The translations under genes were made by a program, and so were the position numbers. A stretch of DNA of 64,000 bases. Origin: Eubacteriales bacterium. Its GTDB lineage: Bacteria > Bacillota > Clostridia > Peptostreptococcales > Anaerovoracaceae. The notes under the pieces are model-generated. The model had not been told where the DNA came from and did no database searches. It saw only the letters and a program-made list of their open reading frames with translations. The stretch is from the NCBI GenBank assembly GCA_029009055.1, contig JAQXJR010000031.1, positions 1 to 64,000 of the forward strand, read 5' to 3'. The stretch's first letter is position 1, and the number at the start of each line of letters is the position of its first letter. This document shows, in pieces, positions 1 through 10,020 of the stretch.

Positions 1-149
1 CTAGACATAGAGAGCATTTGGTTCACATTCCTTTCGTGGTTTTGTGGTTATTACTTAGAATGGAACAACCGATGCTCTTTTTCAATGTCTAATTTTCTCT
101 TCTCTTATTTTTCATCCCCCAGAAATCCGTGAAGAACCAATTTTTTTAA

Positions 150-470
150 TGTCCCCTTAGATCGTATACGATCAGTAGGATGTTGGTTGAGAATTGGTGT
201 GGTCGGGGATGTATACAGACTTGGGATTATTGACTCAGTTCCGGCAGCGGGGAATGCCCCATAGGTGACGGAACAACTTCAGAGCGCTTTATTGTGCTTG
301 AACCCAAACATTATGCGGCTTATCCCTTATTGAACACTCCGGATGAAGCGTGATTGCAGCCTCGGACCAGGAGGTTTGTAAATAAATCCGGTGATTTTCG
401 AGATTTTATCCCAAACTGGGAATCCAGAGCCGATCGACGCGAGAAAGATCTCAATGGATCACTCAACGGA
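150..470. repeat. Dispersed non-coding element, copy A
   Basis: Shares blocks tgYccccttagatYgtatacRatcag...gatgYtggttgag..attggt...ggatgtatac...attgactcagtt and aaataaatccg...cccaaaYtgggaatcca with copy B at about 33655-34085. Confidence 0.65.
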
Positions 471-938
471 GGAGTCATTACCTTCGTCAGTCTTCTCAGA
501 CTGGGAGCCCGCCTTCGCAGCCCGGGTGTCCGACTTCTCAACAACCTCCGCCTTCTCAGTATCTTTCGGCTTCCCAGCAGCATCCGCCTTCTCAGCAGTC
601 TTAGCGTCCTCTTTTGCCTTAGATTTAGCCTCCTCTTTCGCCTTAGATTTAGCCTCCTCTTTCGCCTTAGATTTAGCGTCCTCTTTTGCCTTAGACTTAG
701 CCTCGGCGGCAGCCTTCTTCTCATCACGCTTCTTTGCTATTTTAAGAGATACACGGCCGAACAAGAACACGAGCAGGCCAGCCAGCTCCACGCCCGCGGA
801 TATAGCTATGGTCATGGAAAGGGACGCGCCCGAGTCAGTGAATATCCGCCTGGCACCGGCAAGCATAGCCGCGATGTAGCCCGCCATGATCACGATACCG
901 AAAATCATCATCTTATACTGTCTAGGATATTTCTTCAT
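459..938 (-). CDS. Small membrane protein with Lys/Ala/Glu-rich repetitive C-terminal tail (unknown function)
   Basis: ORF 459..1130(-); likely internal start MKKYPRQYKMMIFG...; two hydrophobic segments, then (SKAKEEA)n tail. Confidence 0.6.
   Translation of the reverse strand: MKKYPRQYKMMIFGIVIMAGYIAAMLAGARRIFTDSGASLSMTIAISAGVELAGLLVFLFGRVSLKIAKKRDEKKAAAEAKSKAKEDAKSKAKEEAKSKAKEEAKSKAKEDAKTAEKADAAGKPKDTEKAEVVEKSDTRAAKAGSQSEKTDEGNDSSVE
606..701. repeat. Four tandem 24-bp coding repeats (SKAKE[ED]AK tail)
   Basis: Repeated unit of type ctcctctttcgccttagatttagc, four consecutive copies. Confidence 0.85.
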
Positions 939-1164
939 AAAATGCCCCCGATCACCGCTCCGCGCGGCCTCCCCGTCGATCATTATCAATACTATTTTAA
1001 AATATACACCCTGAAAGGCCGCTTTTCCAGCAAATAAGCAAGTTTCCGATGGCTTCCGCCAACCGCGTCCCACCATTGTAAAGTATCGTAAAAAATACGT
1101 AACATATGCGGATAAATTGTTGACTTTCACAAACTAGCATGCTATTTTATTTGCATAAGCACAA

Positions 1165-1450
1165 ATTAATAGCGTTAAACCGTTGAGGCGAAGGTAAAGG
1201 CAGTCATGATCGCACAGAGAGTCCCGGATGATGAGAGCGGGATCGAAAACAAGCTGTATAAATGGATCGCTGAGGGCGCGGCGAAAGGCCTTCCGGCTTA
1301 GTATCCCGCGACGTAAGGCTCACGTCAGAAGCCGGGGATATGTTGGTATCCCGCAGAGTGCGCGGCGCCTAGCCGCGAATCAAGGTGGCAACGCGGATAT
1401 TTCGATTATTCGTCCCTGATAGGTTTATTACCTGTCGGGGATTTTTTTTA
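1165..1450 (+). promoter_or_regulatory. T-box riboswitch leader of the trp operon, probable Trp specifier
   Basis: AGAGAG motif, T-box-like aaggtggcaacgcgg, ttcgtccctga, then hairpin tccctgataggtttattacctgtcgggga plus T-run; directly upstream of trpE. Confidence 0.82.
1411..1450 (+). terminator. T-box terminator hairpin
   Basis: tccctgataggtttattacctgtcgggga followed by tttttttt. Confidence 0.8.
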
Positions 1451-1453
1451 ACC

Positions 1454-1517
1454 GAGCAAAGGGGTCCCCGATATGAGGCTTGCGCCGGAGGCAGGCAGGA
1501 CAGAGATCCTTTGCGGT
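1454..1517. repeat. GCAAAG palindromic element, between T-box and trpE
   Basis: gagcaaaggggtccccg ... gagatcctttgcggta, inverted ends. Confidence 0.5.
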
Positions 1518-1529
1518 AGAGGTAATGAT

Positions 1530-2996
1530 ATGATCACACCTAAACTCGAAGAAATGAAGATGTACCAGGCGGCGGGAAGTTACGACATAGCCCCGGTCGC
1601 CTGCGAGATGCTGTCGGACGAGTACACGCCTATCCAGGTCATGCGCAGGCTCATGAACGTGTCTGAGCACTGCTACATACTGGAATCAGCCGGCGACGAC
1701 GAGAAATGGGGCAGATACACTTTCCTCGGCTTCGACCCGAAGTCTTGCGTCACATGTAAGAACGGCGAGGTGAAGGTGAACCAGGTCACCATAGAGACCC
1801 AGGAGCCGCAGAAATACCTGCGCCAGATCTTGGCCGAGAACAGGTCGCCGAAGATAAACGGCATGCCTCCGTTCACAGGCGGGCTCGTCGGATATTTCTC
1901 ATACGACTACATTAAATACGCTGAGCCGTCGCTGAGGCTGGACGCCAAAGACAGCGAGGGATTCAACGACTTCGACCTCATGCTCTTCGATAAGGTCGTC
2001 GTGTTCGATAACTTCCGCCAGAAGATGATTCTCATCGCTAACATGTCCCTTAAGGGCGACCTGGCGACCAACTATAACGGAGCGGTCCTCGAGCTTCAGA
2101 ACATGAAGAAGATCGTCACGGAAGGCGCTCCTAAGAAGGACGTCAGCGGCAGGGTCACATCCGAAGTCAGGCAGCTGTTCACGGAAGAACAGTACTGCGA
2201 CATGGTCGAGAAGGCGAAGAAACATATATATGAAGGAGACATATTCCAGATCGTCCTGTCCAACAGGCTGGACGCCGACTTCGAAGGTTCGCTTTTCAAC
2301 ACGTACAGGGTGCTTAGGACCATAAACCCTTCCCCATACATGCTCTACTTCTCCGGCTCTGACATGGAGGTCGCGGGAGCGTCGCCTGAGACGCTGGTGA
2401 AGCTTAAGGACGGCGTCCTACACACGTTCCCGCTGGCCGGGACCAAGCCTCGCGGTAAGACACCCGAGGAGGATAAAGCAACAGAAGCGGCTTTGCTAGC
2501 TGACGAGAAGGAGCTGGCTGAGCATAATATGCTGGTAGACCTGGGCAGAAACGACCTGGGTAAGGTAAGCGAGTTCGGCTCAGTTAAAGTCGAGAAATAC
2601 CACGTCATCCAGAGATACTCACACGTAATGCACATAGGCTCTACAGTCCGCGGAGAGATCCGTGAAGGCCTGGACGCCATAGACGCAATAGACTCTGTAC
2701 TTCCGGCGGGAACGCTCTCCGGAGCCCCTAAGCTCATGGCCTGCCAGCTCATAAACGACCTGGAAGGCTGTAAGCGCGGCATATACGGAGGCGCCATCGG
2801 CTACCTGGACTTCACAGGGAACATGGACTGCTGCATAGCCATCAGGATAGCCTATAAGAAGAACGGTAAGGTCTTCGTGAGGAGCGGCGCCGGCATAGTG
2901 GCCGACTCCATACCGGCTTCTGAATACCACGAGTGCGTGAATAAGGCCGCGGCGGTCGTTAAAGCCCTGAAAACAGCGGAAAGCGAGGCAGAGTAA
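1530..2996 (+). CDS. trpE: Anthranilate synthase component I
   Basis: ORF with [32 protein letters not shown]; start at MITPKLEEM rather than the upstream ATG. Confidence 0.95.
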   Translation: MITPKLEEMKMYQAAGSYDIAPVACEMLSDEYTPIQVMRRLMNVSEHCYILESAGDDEKWGRYTFLGFDPKSCVTCKNGEVKVNQVTIETQEPQKYLRQILAENRSPKINGMPPFTGGLVGYFSYDYIKYAEPSLRLDAKDSEGFNDFDLMLFDKVVVFDNFRQKMILIANMSLKGDLATNYNGAVLELQNMKKIVTEGAPKKDVSGRVTSEVRQLFTEEQYCDMVEKAKKHIYEGDIFQIVLSNRLDADFEGSLFNTYRVLRTINPSPYMLYFSGSDMEVAGASPETLVKLKDGVLHTFPLAGTKPRGKTPEEDKATEAALLADEKELAEHNMLVDLGRNDLGKVSEFGSVKVEKYHVIQRYSHVMHIGSTVRGEIREGLDAIDAIDSVLPAGTLSGAPKLMACQLINDLEGCKRGIYGGAIGYLDFTGNMDCCIAIRIAYKKNGKVFVRSGAGIVADSIPASEYHECVNKAAAVVKALKTAESEAE

Positions 2997-4600
2997 TGAT
3001 ATTATTGATCGATAATTACGACAGTTTCTCATATAACCTCTACCAGCTCATAGGCGAGATCAGGTCGGACATAACGGTCGTGAGAAACGATAAGACGACG
3101 GTCGAAGACATAGAGAAGATGGCGCCGGACGCCATAATCCTGTCGCCGGGGCCTGGGAGACCGGAAAACGCCGGCATCTGCATGGATGTAGTTAAGAAGC
3201 TGAGCGGCCGGATCCCTATGCTGGGCGTTTGCCTGGGACACCAAGCCATAGTCGCTGCCATGGGCGGAGACGTTATCCACGCTAAGAAGCTCATGCATGG
3301 TAAACAGTCGGAGACGAACTTCGATACCAATTGCAAATTATTTACGGGCTGCCCTTCCAGGTCGCCTGTCGCCAGGTACCACAGCCTGGCTGCCTCGGCG
3401 GACACACTGCCGGACACTTTGAAAATAACGGCTGAAACAGATGACGGTGAGGTAATGGCCGTCGCCTGTGAAGATAAAAAAATCTATGGGGTGCAGTTCC
3501 ATCCCGAATCAATAATGACGCCCCAGGGTAAGAAGATCCTGGAGAACTTCCTGCAGATAGCGGGGCATAAAGGGGGTAATAAAATGATATCTGATGCCAT
3601 AAAGAAGATCGTCGACAAGGGAGACCTGTCGTACGACGAAGCCTACGGAGTCATGAACGAGATCATGAACGGAGACACCACACCGACGCAGAACGCAGCT
3701 TACCTGGCCGCTCTTTCAACTAAGAGCACGAAGGCCGAGACCATAGATGAGATCTCGGGATCCGCTCAGGCCATGCGCGAGCACGCTCTTCCAGTCCACC
3801 ACAGCATGCCGGTGCTCGAGATCGTAGGAACAGGCGGAGACCACTCCCAGAGCATAAACGTATCGACGACGGCATCATTCATCATCGCCGCGGCAGGCGT
3901 ACCTGTAGCTAAGCATGGAAACCGCGCCGCATCCTCACTCTCCGGAGCTGCCGACTGCTACGAAGCTCTCGGCGTAAATATTGAAGAAACACCGGAAAAA
4001 TGCGAGGAGCTGCTGAATAAGATAGGGCTTTGCTTTATGTTCGCCCAGAAATACCATTCATCCATGAAATATGTCGGCGCCATCAGAAAGGAGCTTGGAA
4101 TCAGGACCGTGTTCAACATCCTCGGACCTATCACGAACCCTGCTAAGCCTGACATCATGTGCCTGGGCGTTTACGACGAATACCTGATCGACCCGCTGGC
4201 CAGGGTGCTCACATCCCTCGGCGTTAAGGACGGCCTGGTATTCCACGGAACAGACGGCTTCGACGAGATATCGGCCGGCGCCCCTACTAAGATCTGCGAA
4301 TTCCATAACGGAGAATATAAGGACTACGAAATAAAGCCGGAAGACTTCGGCTTCACCCCTTGCTCTAAGGAAGACGTTAAGGGTGGTACGCCTGCTGATA
4401 ACGCGGCTGATTCCGAGGCCATCCTGAAGGGCGTTAAGGGTCCTAAGTATAACATGGTCGTGATGAACGCGGGCGCCGCTATCTACGTAGCCGGAAAGGC
4501 CGATTCCATCGCTGACGGCATCAGGAAGGCTGAGGAGCTCATAGAGTCCGGCGCGGCTTATAAGAAACTGGAGGAGTTCCGCGAGGTATCTAACAGCTGA
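2996..4600 (+). CDS. trpGD: Anthranilate synthase component II / anthranilate phosphoribosyltransferase fusion
   Basis: N-terminal GATase ([29 protein letters not shown]) fused to TrpD ([17 protein letters not shown]). Confidence 0.95.
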   Translation: MILLIDNYDSFSYNLYQLIGEIRSDITVVRNDKTTVEDIEKMAPDAIILSPGPGRPENAGICMDVVKKLSGRIPMLGVCLGHQAIVAAMGGDVIHAKKLMHGKQSETNFDTNCKLFTGCPSRSPVARYHSLAASADTLPDTLKITAETDDGEVMAVACEDKKIYGVQFHPESIMTPQGKKILENFLQIAGHKGGNKMISDAIKKIVDKGDLSYDEAYGVMNEIMNGDTTPTQNAAYLAALSTKSTKAETIDEISGSAQAMREHALPVHHSMPVLEIVGTGGDHSQSINVSTTASFIIAAAGVPVAKHGNRAASSLSGAADCYEALGVNIEETPEKCEELLNKIGLCFMFAQKYHSSMKYVGAIRKELGIRTVFNILGPITNPAKPDIMCLGVYDEYLIDPLARVLTSLGVKDGLVFHGTDGFDEISAGAPTKICEFHNGEYKDYEIKPEDFGFTPCSKEDVKGGTPADNAADSEAILKGVKGPKYNMVVMNAGAAIYVAGKADSIADGIRKAEELIESGAAYKKLEEFREVSNS

Positions 4601-5409
4601 TGGATAATATATTAGAAGAAATCGGAGCGGCGGCCAGGGAGCGTGTGGCCCGCGAGAAGGAAGTCATTTCCCCTAAGGATATGGAGCAAATGGCTTTCGC
4701 GCTGGTGGAGGCCGGCTCGGACCGGGCAGCTTCCGGCGAGGCGTTCCCATTCGAACGGGCGCTTAGAAAGGACGGCATGTCATTTATTTGCGAATGTAAG
4801 AAAGCCTCCCCTTCTAAGGGCTTAATAGCCCCGGACTTTCCCTATCTCGACATAGCGAGGGAATATGAGGAAGCGGGAGCCGACGCCATATCGGTCCTGA
4901 CGGAGCCGAAATGGTTCCTGGGAAGCGGCGAGTACCTGAAAGAGATAGCCAGCACGGTCAGCATCCCTTGCCTTAGGAAAGACTTCACCGTGGATGAATA
5001 CATGATCTACCAGGCTAAGACCCTGGGAGCTAAGGCCGTCCTCCTCATCTGCGCCATGCTGGACGCAGGCACCTTGCGAAAGTACATGAAAATCGCGGAC
5101 TCACTGGGACTCTCGGCCCTAGTGGAGGCCCACGACCCGGACGAGATAAAGATGGCTCTGGACGCGGGCGCCAGGATCATAGGCGTGAATAACCGCAACC
5201 TGAAGAATTTCACTGTCGATGTAAATAACGCCGGCAGGCTGCGCGACCTGGTCCCGCGTGATATCATATTCGTAGCGGAGAGCGGGATTAAGACCCGGGA
5301 TGACGTGGCGGCGCTGGAAGCTTCCGGCGTAGACGCCTGCCTGGTCGGTGAGACCCTGATGAGGGCGGCGGATAAGAAGGCCGCGCTTAAGGCCCTCCGC
5401 GGAGAGTGA
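4600..5409 (+). CDS. trpC: Indole-3-glycerol-phosphate synthase
   Basis: ICECKKASPSKGLI, LRKDFTVDEYM, GVNNRNLKNF. Confidence 0.95.
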   Translation: MDNILEEIGAAARERVAREKEVISPKDMEQMAFALVEAGSDRAASGEAFPFERALRKDGMSFICECKKASPSKGLIAPDFPYLDIAREYEEAGADAISVLTEPKWFLGSGEYLKEIASTVSIPCLRKDFTVDEYMIYQAKTLGAKAVLLICAMLDAGTLRKYMKIADSLGLSALVEAHDPDEIKMALDAGARIIGVNNRNLKNFTVDVNNAGRLRDLVPRDIIFVAESGIKTRDDVAALEASGVDACLVGETLMRAADKKAALKALRGE

Positions 5410-5416
5410 GGGAGAT

Positions 5417-6115
5417 ATGCCTGTAATTGGAAACACTGACGCCAGCGTTTTCCGCATGATAAACGACCTGGTAGCCAGCCAGGACGGCCGGAAACATACA
5501 TTAACGAAGATAAAGACCTGCGGCCTCAGGCGGGAGGAAGACATAGAGTACGCCAACAGGCTGAAGCCGAACTACATAGGCTTCATACTCTGCCCGCGCT
5601 TTCCTAAGAGATACGTGGAGCCGGCTAAAGCACTGGAACTTAAGAAGAAGCTGGACCCGAGGATTAAGGCGGTCGGAGTCTTCGTAGACCAGGATGCCGA
5701 TGAGATCGCTGAGATAGCGGCGTCAGGCGCCATAGACATGATCCAGCTCCACGGGAGCGAGGACGAGGCCTACATAGAAGCCCTGAAGAAGCAAACCGGA
5801 AAGCCGATCATTAAAGCGTTTAAGATCCGTTCGCGGGAGGACGTGGAAACCGCGCTTAAGTCGCCGGCAGACTACATCCTGCTCGATAACGGGACCGGGA
5901 CCGGAGAGAAATTCGACTGGTCTTTGCTGGAGGGGATGCGGGCCGAGATTAAGAGGCCCTTCTTCCTGGCAGGCGGTCTGGACCCGGGTAACGCGGCTGA
6001 GGCTGTCAGGGCGGTGCGTCCGTTCGCTGTGGACGTGAGTTCGGGCATAGAACAGGATGGGGCTAAGAGCTACTTCCTGATGAAAGAATTTATTAACGAA
6101 GTCAGAAGTTTATAG
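5417..6115 (+). CDS. trpF: Phosphoribosylanthranilate isomerase, N-terminally extended
   Basis: TKIKTCGLRREEDI, IQLHGSED, FFLAGGLDPGN; about 30 aa before the usual start. Confidence 0.92.
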   Translation: MPVIGNTDASVFRMINDLVASQDGRKHTLTKIKTCGLRREEDIEYANRLKPNYIGFILCPRFPKRYVEPAKALELKKKLDPRIKAVGVFVDQDADEIAEIAASGAIDMIQLHGSEDEAYIEALKKQTGKPIIKAFKIRSREDVETALKSPADYILLDNGTGTGEKFDWSLLEGMRAEIKRPFFLAGGLDPGNAAEAVRAVRPFAVDVSSGIEQDGAKSYFLMKEFINEVRSL

Positions 6116-6212
6116 CAAAGCATATCCTGCCTGACAGGCTCTGCCTGGCGGGCCCGGAGGGAACACTGGCGGGCCCGGAGGGATGAGCGGCATGGGATGG
6201 CTTTGCGATATG
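6112..6212. repeat. GCAAAG palindromic element, trpF-trpB intergenic
   Basis: tatagcaaagcatatcc ... ggatggctttgcgatatg; GC-rich core with gggcccggagg repeated twice. Confidence 0.75.
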
Positions 6213-6250
6213 AAGTGAAGAGAGACATAGGATAACGAGAGGAGAACCAA

Positions 6251-7462
6251 ATGGCGGATCCAAAAGAAATGAAGCCTGAATCACGCGGCAGGTTCGGTGT
6301 CCACGGCGGTCAATATATTCCTGAGACGCTTATGAACGCTGTGATCGAGCTGGATGAGGCTTACACACATTATAAAGACGACCCTGAGTTCCAGAGCGAG
6401 CTTAAGACCCTGCTGAATGAGTACGCTGGGCGGCCGAGCCTGCTCTATTACGCTCAGAAGATGACCGAGGACCTGGGCGGAGCTAAGATCTACTTAAAGC
6501 GTGAGGACCTGAACCACACCGGCGCGCATAAGATAAATAACGTGCTGGGCCAGGCGCTTCTGGCTAAGAAGATGGGTAAGACGAGGCTTATCGCTGAGAC
6601 CGGCGCCGGACAGCACGGAGTCGCGACTGCTACGGCGGCTGCCCTCTTCGGCATGGAGTGCGTCGTGTTCATGGGCGAGAAAGACATGGCCAGGCAGGCC
6701 TTAAACGTATATAAGATGAGGCTTCTCGGCGCGGACGTCGTTCCGGTGACTACGGGCACGGGAACGCTGAAGGACGCTGTGTCTCAGGCCATGCGCGAGT
6801 GGACGTCCAGGATCGCTGACACTCACTACTGCCTGGGTTCTGTCATGGGTCCGCATCCATTCCCTACTATCGTCCGTGACTTCCAGGCTGTGATATCTAA
6901 GGAGATAAAGGAGCAGATGTTAGAGAAGGAAGGTAAGCTTCCTGACGCTGTCATCGCCTGTGTCGGCGGCGGATCCAACGCTATCGGAAGCTTCTATAAT
7001 TTCATAAATGATAAATCTGTCCGCCTGATCGGCTGCGAAGCCGCGGGCCGCGGCATAGACACGTTCGAGACCGCCGCTACCATAAACACGGGCAGGCTGG
7101 GCATCTTCCACGGCATGAAGTCATACTTCTGCCAGGATAAGTACGGACAGATCGCCCCTGTATATTCTATTTCCGCCGGTCTGGACTACCCGGGCATCGG
7201 GCCTGAGCACGCGTGGCTTCACGACATAGGAAGGGCTGAATACGTTCCTGTAACTGACGATGAGGCTGTTAACGCCTTCGAGTACATGTCGAGACAGGAA
7301 GGCATCATTCCTGCCATAGAGTCAGCTCACGCTGTCGCGTACGCCATGAAGATAGCTCCGGAAATGAGCAAGGACCAGACTATAGTTATCACTATCTCCG
7401 GCCGCGGTGATAAGGACTGCGCCGCTATAGCGCGTTACAGGGGGGAGAACATAGATGAGTAA
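6251..7462 (+). CDS. trpB: Tryptophan synthase beta subunit
   Basis: [39 protein letters not shown]. Confidence 0.97.
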   Translation: MADPKEMKPESRGRFGVHGGQYIPETLMNAVIELDEAYTHYKDDPEFQSELKTLLNEYAGRPSLLYYAQKMTEDLGGAKIYLKREDLNHTGAHKINNVLGQALLAKKMGKTRLIAETGAGQHGVATATAAALFGMECVVFMGEKDMARQALNVYKMRLLGADVVPVTTGTGTLKDAVSQAMREWTSRIADTHYCLGSVMGPHPFPTIVRDFQAVISKEIKEQMLEKEGKLPDAVIACVGGGSNAIGSFYNFINDKSVRLIGCEAAGRGIDTFETAATINTGRLGIFHGMKSYFCQDKYGQIAPVYSISAGLDYPGIGPEHAWLHDIGRAEYVPVTDDEAVNAFEYMSRQEGIIPAIESAHAVAYAMKIAPEMSKDQTIVITISGRGDKDCAAIARYRGENIDE

Positions 7463-8255
7463 TATTATGAAAGCATTCGAAAACGGTAAGGCCTTCATCC
7501 CGTTCATCACCTGCGGCGACCCGGACCTTACGACTACTAAGGCCTGTGTCCGCGAGATGCAGAAGAACGGGGCTGACCTCATAGAGCTCGGCATCCCTTT
7601 CTCCGACCCTACTGCTGAGGGCCCTGTCATCATGGAAGCCAACCTCCGCGCCCTCACTGCCGACACTACGACAGATGACGTATTCGAAATGGTCCGCGAG
7701 CTCAGGTCCGGAAGCGATGGCGGCGAGAAGGTCACCCTGCCTATGGTCTTCATGACATACGCTAATGTAGTCTTCTCCTACGGCTCTGAGGAATTCATAT
7801 CCACATGCGCTGAGATCGGCATGGACGGCCTGATCCTGCCAGACGTTCCTTTCGAGGAAAAGATGGATTTCGCTCCTATCTGCGAGAAGTACGGTCTGGA
7901 CCTGGTTTCCATGATCGCTCCTACTTCCGAGGACAGGATAGCCGGCATCGCTCGTTCCGCGCGCGGCTTTATCTATGTCGTATCGTCATTAGGCGTTACG
8001 GGCGTAAGGTCTGCAATTACAACGGATATAGGCGCTATTACCAAGCTCATCCGCGAGAATACCGATGTGCCATGCGCTGTAGGTTTCGGCATTTCGACGC
8101 CTGAACAGGCTGAGGAAATGGCGGCCTTCGCCGATGGGGCTATCACAGGTTCCGCCATCATGAAAATCATAGCAAAGGAAGGCCCTCAGGCTGCCACGCC
8201 TGTGGGCGCCTACGTTAAGTCCATGAAGGACGGAGTGCGCCGGGCGGACAGCTGA
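7455..8255 (+). CDS. trpA: Tryptophan synthase alpha subunit
   Basis: [38 protein letters not shown]. Confidence 0.96.
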   Translation: MSNIMKAFENGKAFIPFITCGDPDLTTTKACVREMQKNGADLIELGIPFSDPTAEGPVIMEANLRALTADTTTDDVFEMVRELRSGSDGGEKVTLPMVFMTYANVVFSYGSEEFISTCAEIGMDGLILPDVPFEEKMDFAPICEKYGLDLVSMIAPTSEDRIAGIARSARGFIYVVSSLGVTGVRSAITTDIGAITKLIRENTDVPCAVGFGISTPEQAEEMAAFADGAITGSAIMKIIAKEGPQAATPVGAYVKSMKDGVRRADS

Positions 8256-8448
8256 TCCCGGCCCCGCTAAGTCATCGCCGTCGGCCGCTTTTCCCGGCCC
8301 CGCTAAGTCCTCGCCGCACTTACAGTCGCTCGCAAAGAACAGAACCCATGGAAAACTCGCGTCCGATGTGACGCTCGAACGATTCCATGGGTTTTTCTGT
8401 TCTTTCTGCTCGCTCCAATGCTGCGTCTGCGGAGCCGCGGGGCCGGGA
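8256..8448. repeat. Nested inverted-repeat structure downstream of trpA
   Basis: tcccggccccgc (twice on the left, 8256 and 8292) versus gcggggccggga (8437-8448); inner arms aaagaacagaacccatgga / tccatgggtttttctgttcttt. Confidence 0.7.
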
Positions 8449-8477
8449 CCTTGGCGGCCGGGGGAAAATTAAATTGT

Positions 8478-8622
8478 GGGGACTGGCCTGCGCCAGTCCC
8501 TTCTCATCCGCCGGCTTTCCGGTGCCTGGCAGCCGGCGTGTAGTTAAATTGGAGTGACTGGAGGCCCAGTCACTTCATATTGGAGTTGGATAGGTGGCCA
8601 TCATGGCCTGGGCCATGATGGC
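8478..8622. repeat. Cluster of four successive strong hairpins
   Basis: gggactggcctgcgccagtccc; gccggctttccggtgcctggcagccggc; agtgactggaggcccagtcact; gccatcatggcctgggccatgatggc. Confidence 0.75.
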
Positions 8623-8688
8623 GTCATCTCGCCATCCGGCGTGGCTCGTTAAATAGGAAATCTCGATTAGCAGTGGAGCGCAGGTGAC

Positions 8689-9003
8689 TCTACAAAAATC
8701 GAGATTTCTTCGTTTTTTGTAGAATTATTCGATAAAAATTTTCAAAAGCGATTGTATACAATCTGATTGTTTTTCATGCAGTGAGCGGATCGCACCTGGA
8801 TAGAAACATTTTCGGGCATCAAGCCTTTATATGCATGTTTTTCCGAGGAATTGGCGACATCTGGAGCAATTATCCATCGCCTAATTGCGATACCATGTCA
8901 AGCTGACAGCGCAGCCCGCTTTACTCAACTGCCCTATGCCCGAGAGAAAATTGATTTTTGTAGAATTATTCTACAAAAATCGCGATTTCTAAAATTTTTA
9001 TCG
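8689..9003. repeat. AT-rich island bounded by related palindromic repeats
   Basis: tctacaaaaatcgAgatttct and ttttgtagaattattc on the left recur at 8953-8990 on the right (gatttttgtagaaTTAttctacaaaaatc perfect palindrome). Confidence 0.6.
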
Positions 9004-9100
9004 ACCGCAACTCTCAAGAGGCGACTTCAAAAAAACATTTTTGAATCTGACCCAACTCCTCGTCGCATTCTAGATTAAAAAAGCACTTCATATAATACAA

Positions 9101-9133
9101 AACCACCACTACCTCGTCTGGTAATGGTGGTTT
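9101..9133 (-). terminator. Terminator downstream of gatD
   Basis: aaccaccactacc..ggtaatggtggttt hairpin. Confidence 0.6.
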
Positions 9134-9153
9134 CAACAGATCTATATGAATTA

Positions 9154-10020
9154 TCAGTAATAGAATCCCCTGTCTGGCTCGCGGTATTCCTTTATCCTGG
9201 CATTGAAGGCATCCATAGCCGCGTCTTCGAAGGCCAGCTTGACATCGCCCAGCCCCAGCTCAGCTAGGAGAGCCTTAGTGAAGAGCGGGTTCACTATGAG
9301 GAGCGGCCCGATTATGTAAGTCGCCATGAAATTCTTATAGTGTATACCCTCTTCCTTAACGTCTGGATTGAAACCTGGGCCTTTCTCAGTGGTGAAGAGC
9401 GGTTTTATATCGCCGTCATAATAGCTCTGAGTGAACTGGCTCTTAAAGCCGGTCACATCAATGGTTTCAGCAACAACGTCCGAAGCAACATCTACCGCGT
9501 CGCCAGCAGCGTCCGCAGCAATATCCGCGGCAACTTCAGCCGCAACGCCCTCAGCAACTTCTGTTTCTGATGCCTCATCGTCCGTGTACTGCCCTATATA
9601 AAGTGAATTGAACCTGTGCAGCATCTTTCTCTCCGTGTGGAATGGGAAGACACCTAGGCACTTAGTCTCAGGATCTCTGCCCTGAAGGAGTTCAGGATCC
9701 AGGTCCTTAATGCCGCTTCCGAATAGCTCGAGGGCGTTTCCGGTTATCAGGAAATGCTGACCGCGCTCTATCGCAGCCTTGAAATCATCCAGGACAGGCG
9801 CGAGCTCAGCTAAGATTATTCTTTGCGAATTCTCCGTCATAGTTCCCATGTATACGAGATCTATGTCAGTCTGGTCCAGGAAAGCCGGCCTGGAGCCGAT
9901 ATTCGTGTCTATTCGCTCGAAATCAAGTCCAGCATTCTCGACGCTGGCTTTCAGATATCTGATGTTCCCCAGTTCTCCGTAGAGGTTCGCGACCTCCGGA
10001 TAAAGCACTTCTACCTTCAT
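9154..10020 (-). CDS. gatD: Lipid II isoglutaminyl synthase glutaminase subunit (GatD-like) with Ala/Val/Asp/Glu-rich insert
   Basis: CobB/CobQ-like GATase (LYPEVANLYGELGNIRYL, FLITGNALELFG); adjacent to murT. Confidence 0.85.
   Translation of the reverse strand: MKVEVLYPEVANLYGELGNIRYLKASVENAGLDFERIDTNIGSRPAFLDQTDIDLVYMGTMTENSQRIILAELAPVLDDFKAAIERGQHFLITGNALELFGSGIKDLDPELLQGRDPETKCLGVFPFHTERKMLHRFNSLYIGQYTDDEASETEVAEGVAAEVAADIAADAAGDAVDVASDVVAETIDVTGFKSQFTQSYYDGDIKPLFTTEKGPGFNPDVKEEGIHYKNFMATYIIGPLLIVNPLFTKALLAELGLGDVKLAFEDAAMDAFNARIKEYREPDRGFYY

Noticed and set aside
606-701. 24-bp tandem repeats as a possible CRISPR array
   Set aside because: No spacers; in-frame coding repeat (SKAKEEAK) in a membrane protein tail; no cas genes in the window.
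2996-4600. trpG-trpD fusion as a novelty
   Set aside because: TrpG-TrpD fusions are well known (for example in enterobacteria).
5007-5501. Long antisense ORFs over trpC/trpF and many other genes
   Set aside because: High-GC shadow ORFs on the opposite strand of clear conserved genes; no recognisable domains.
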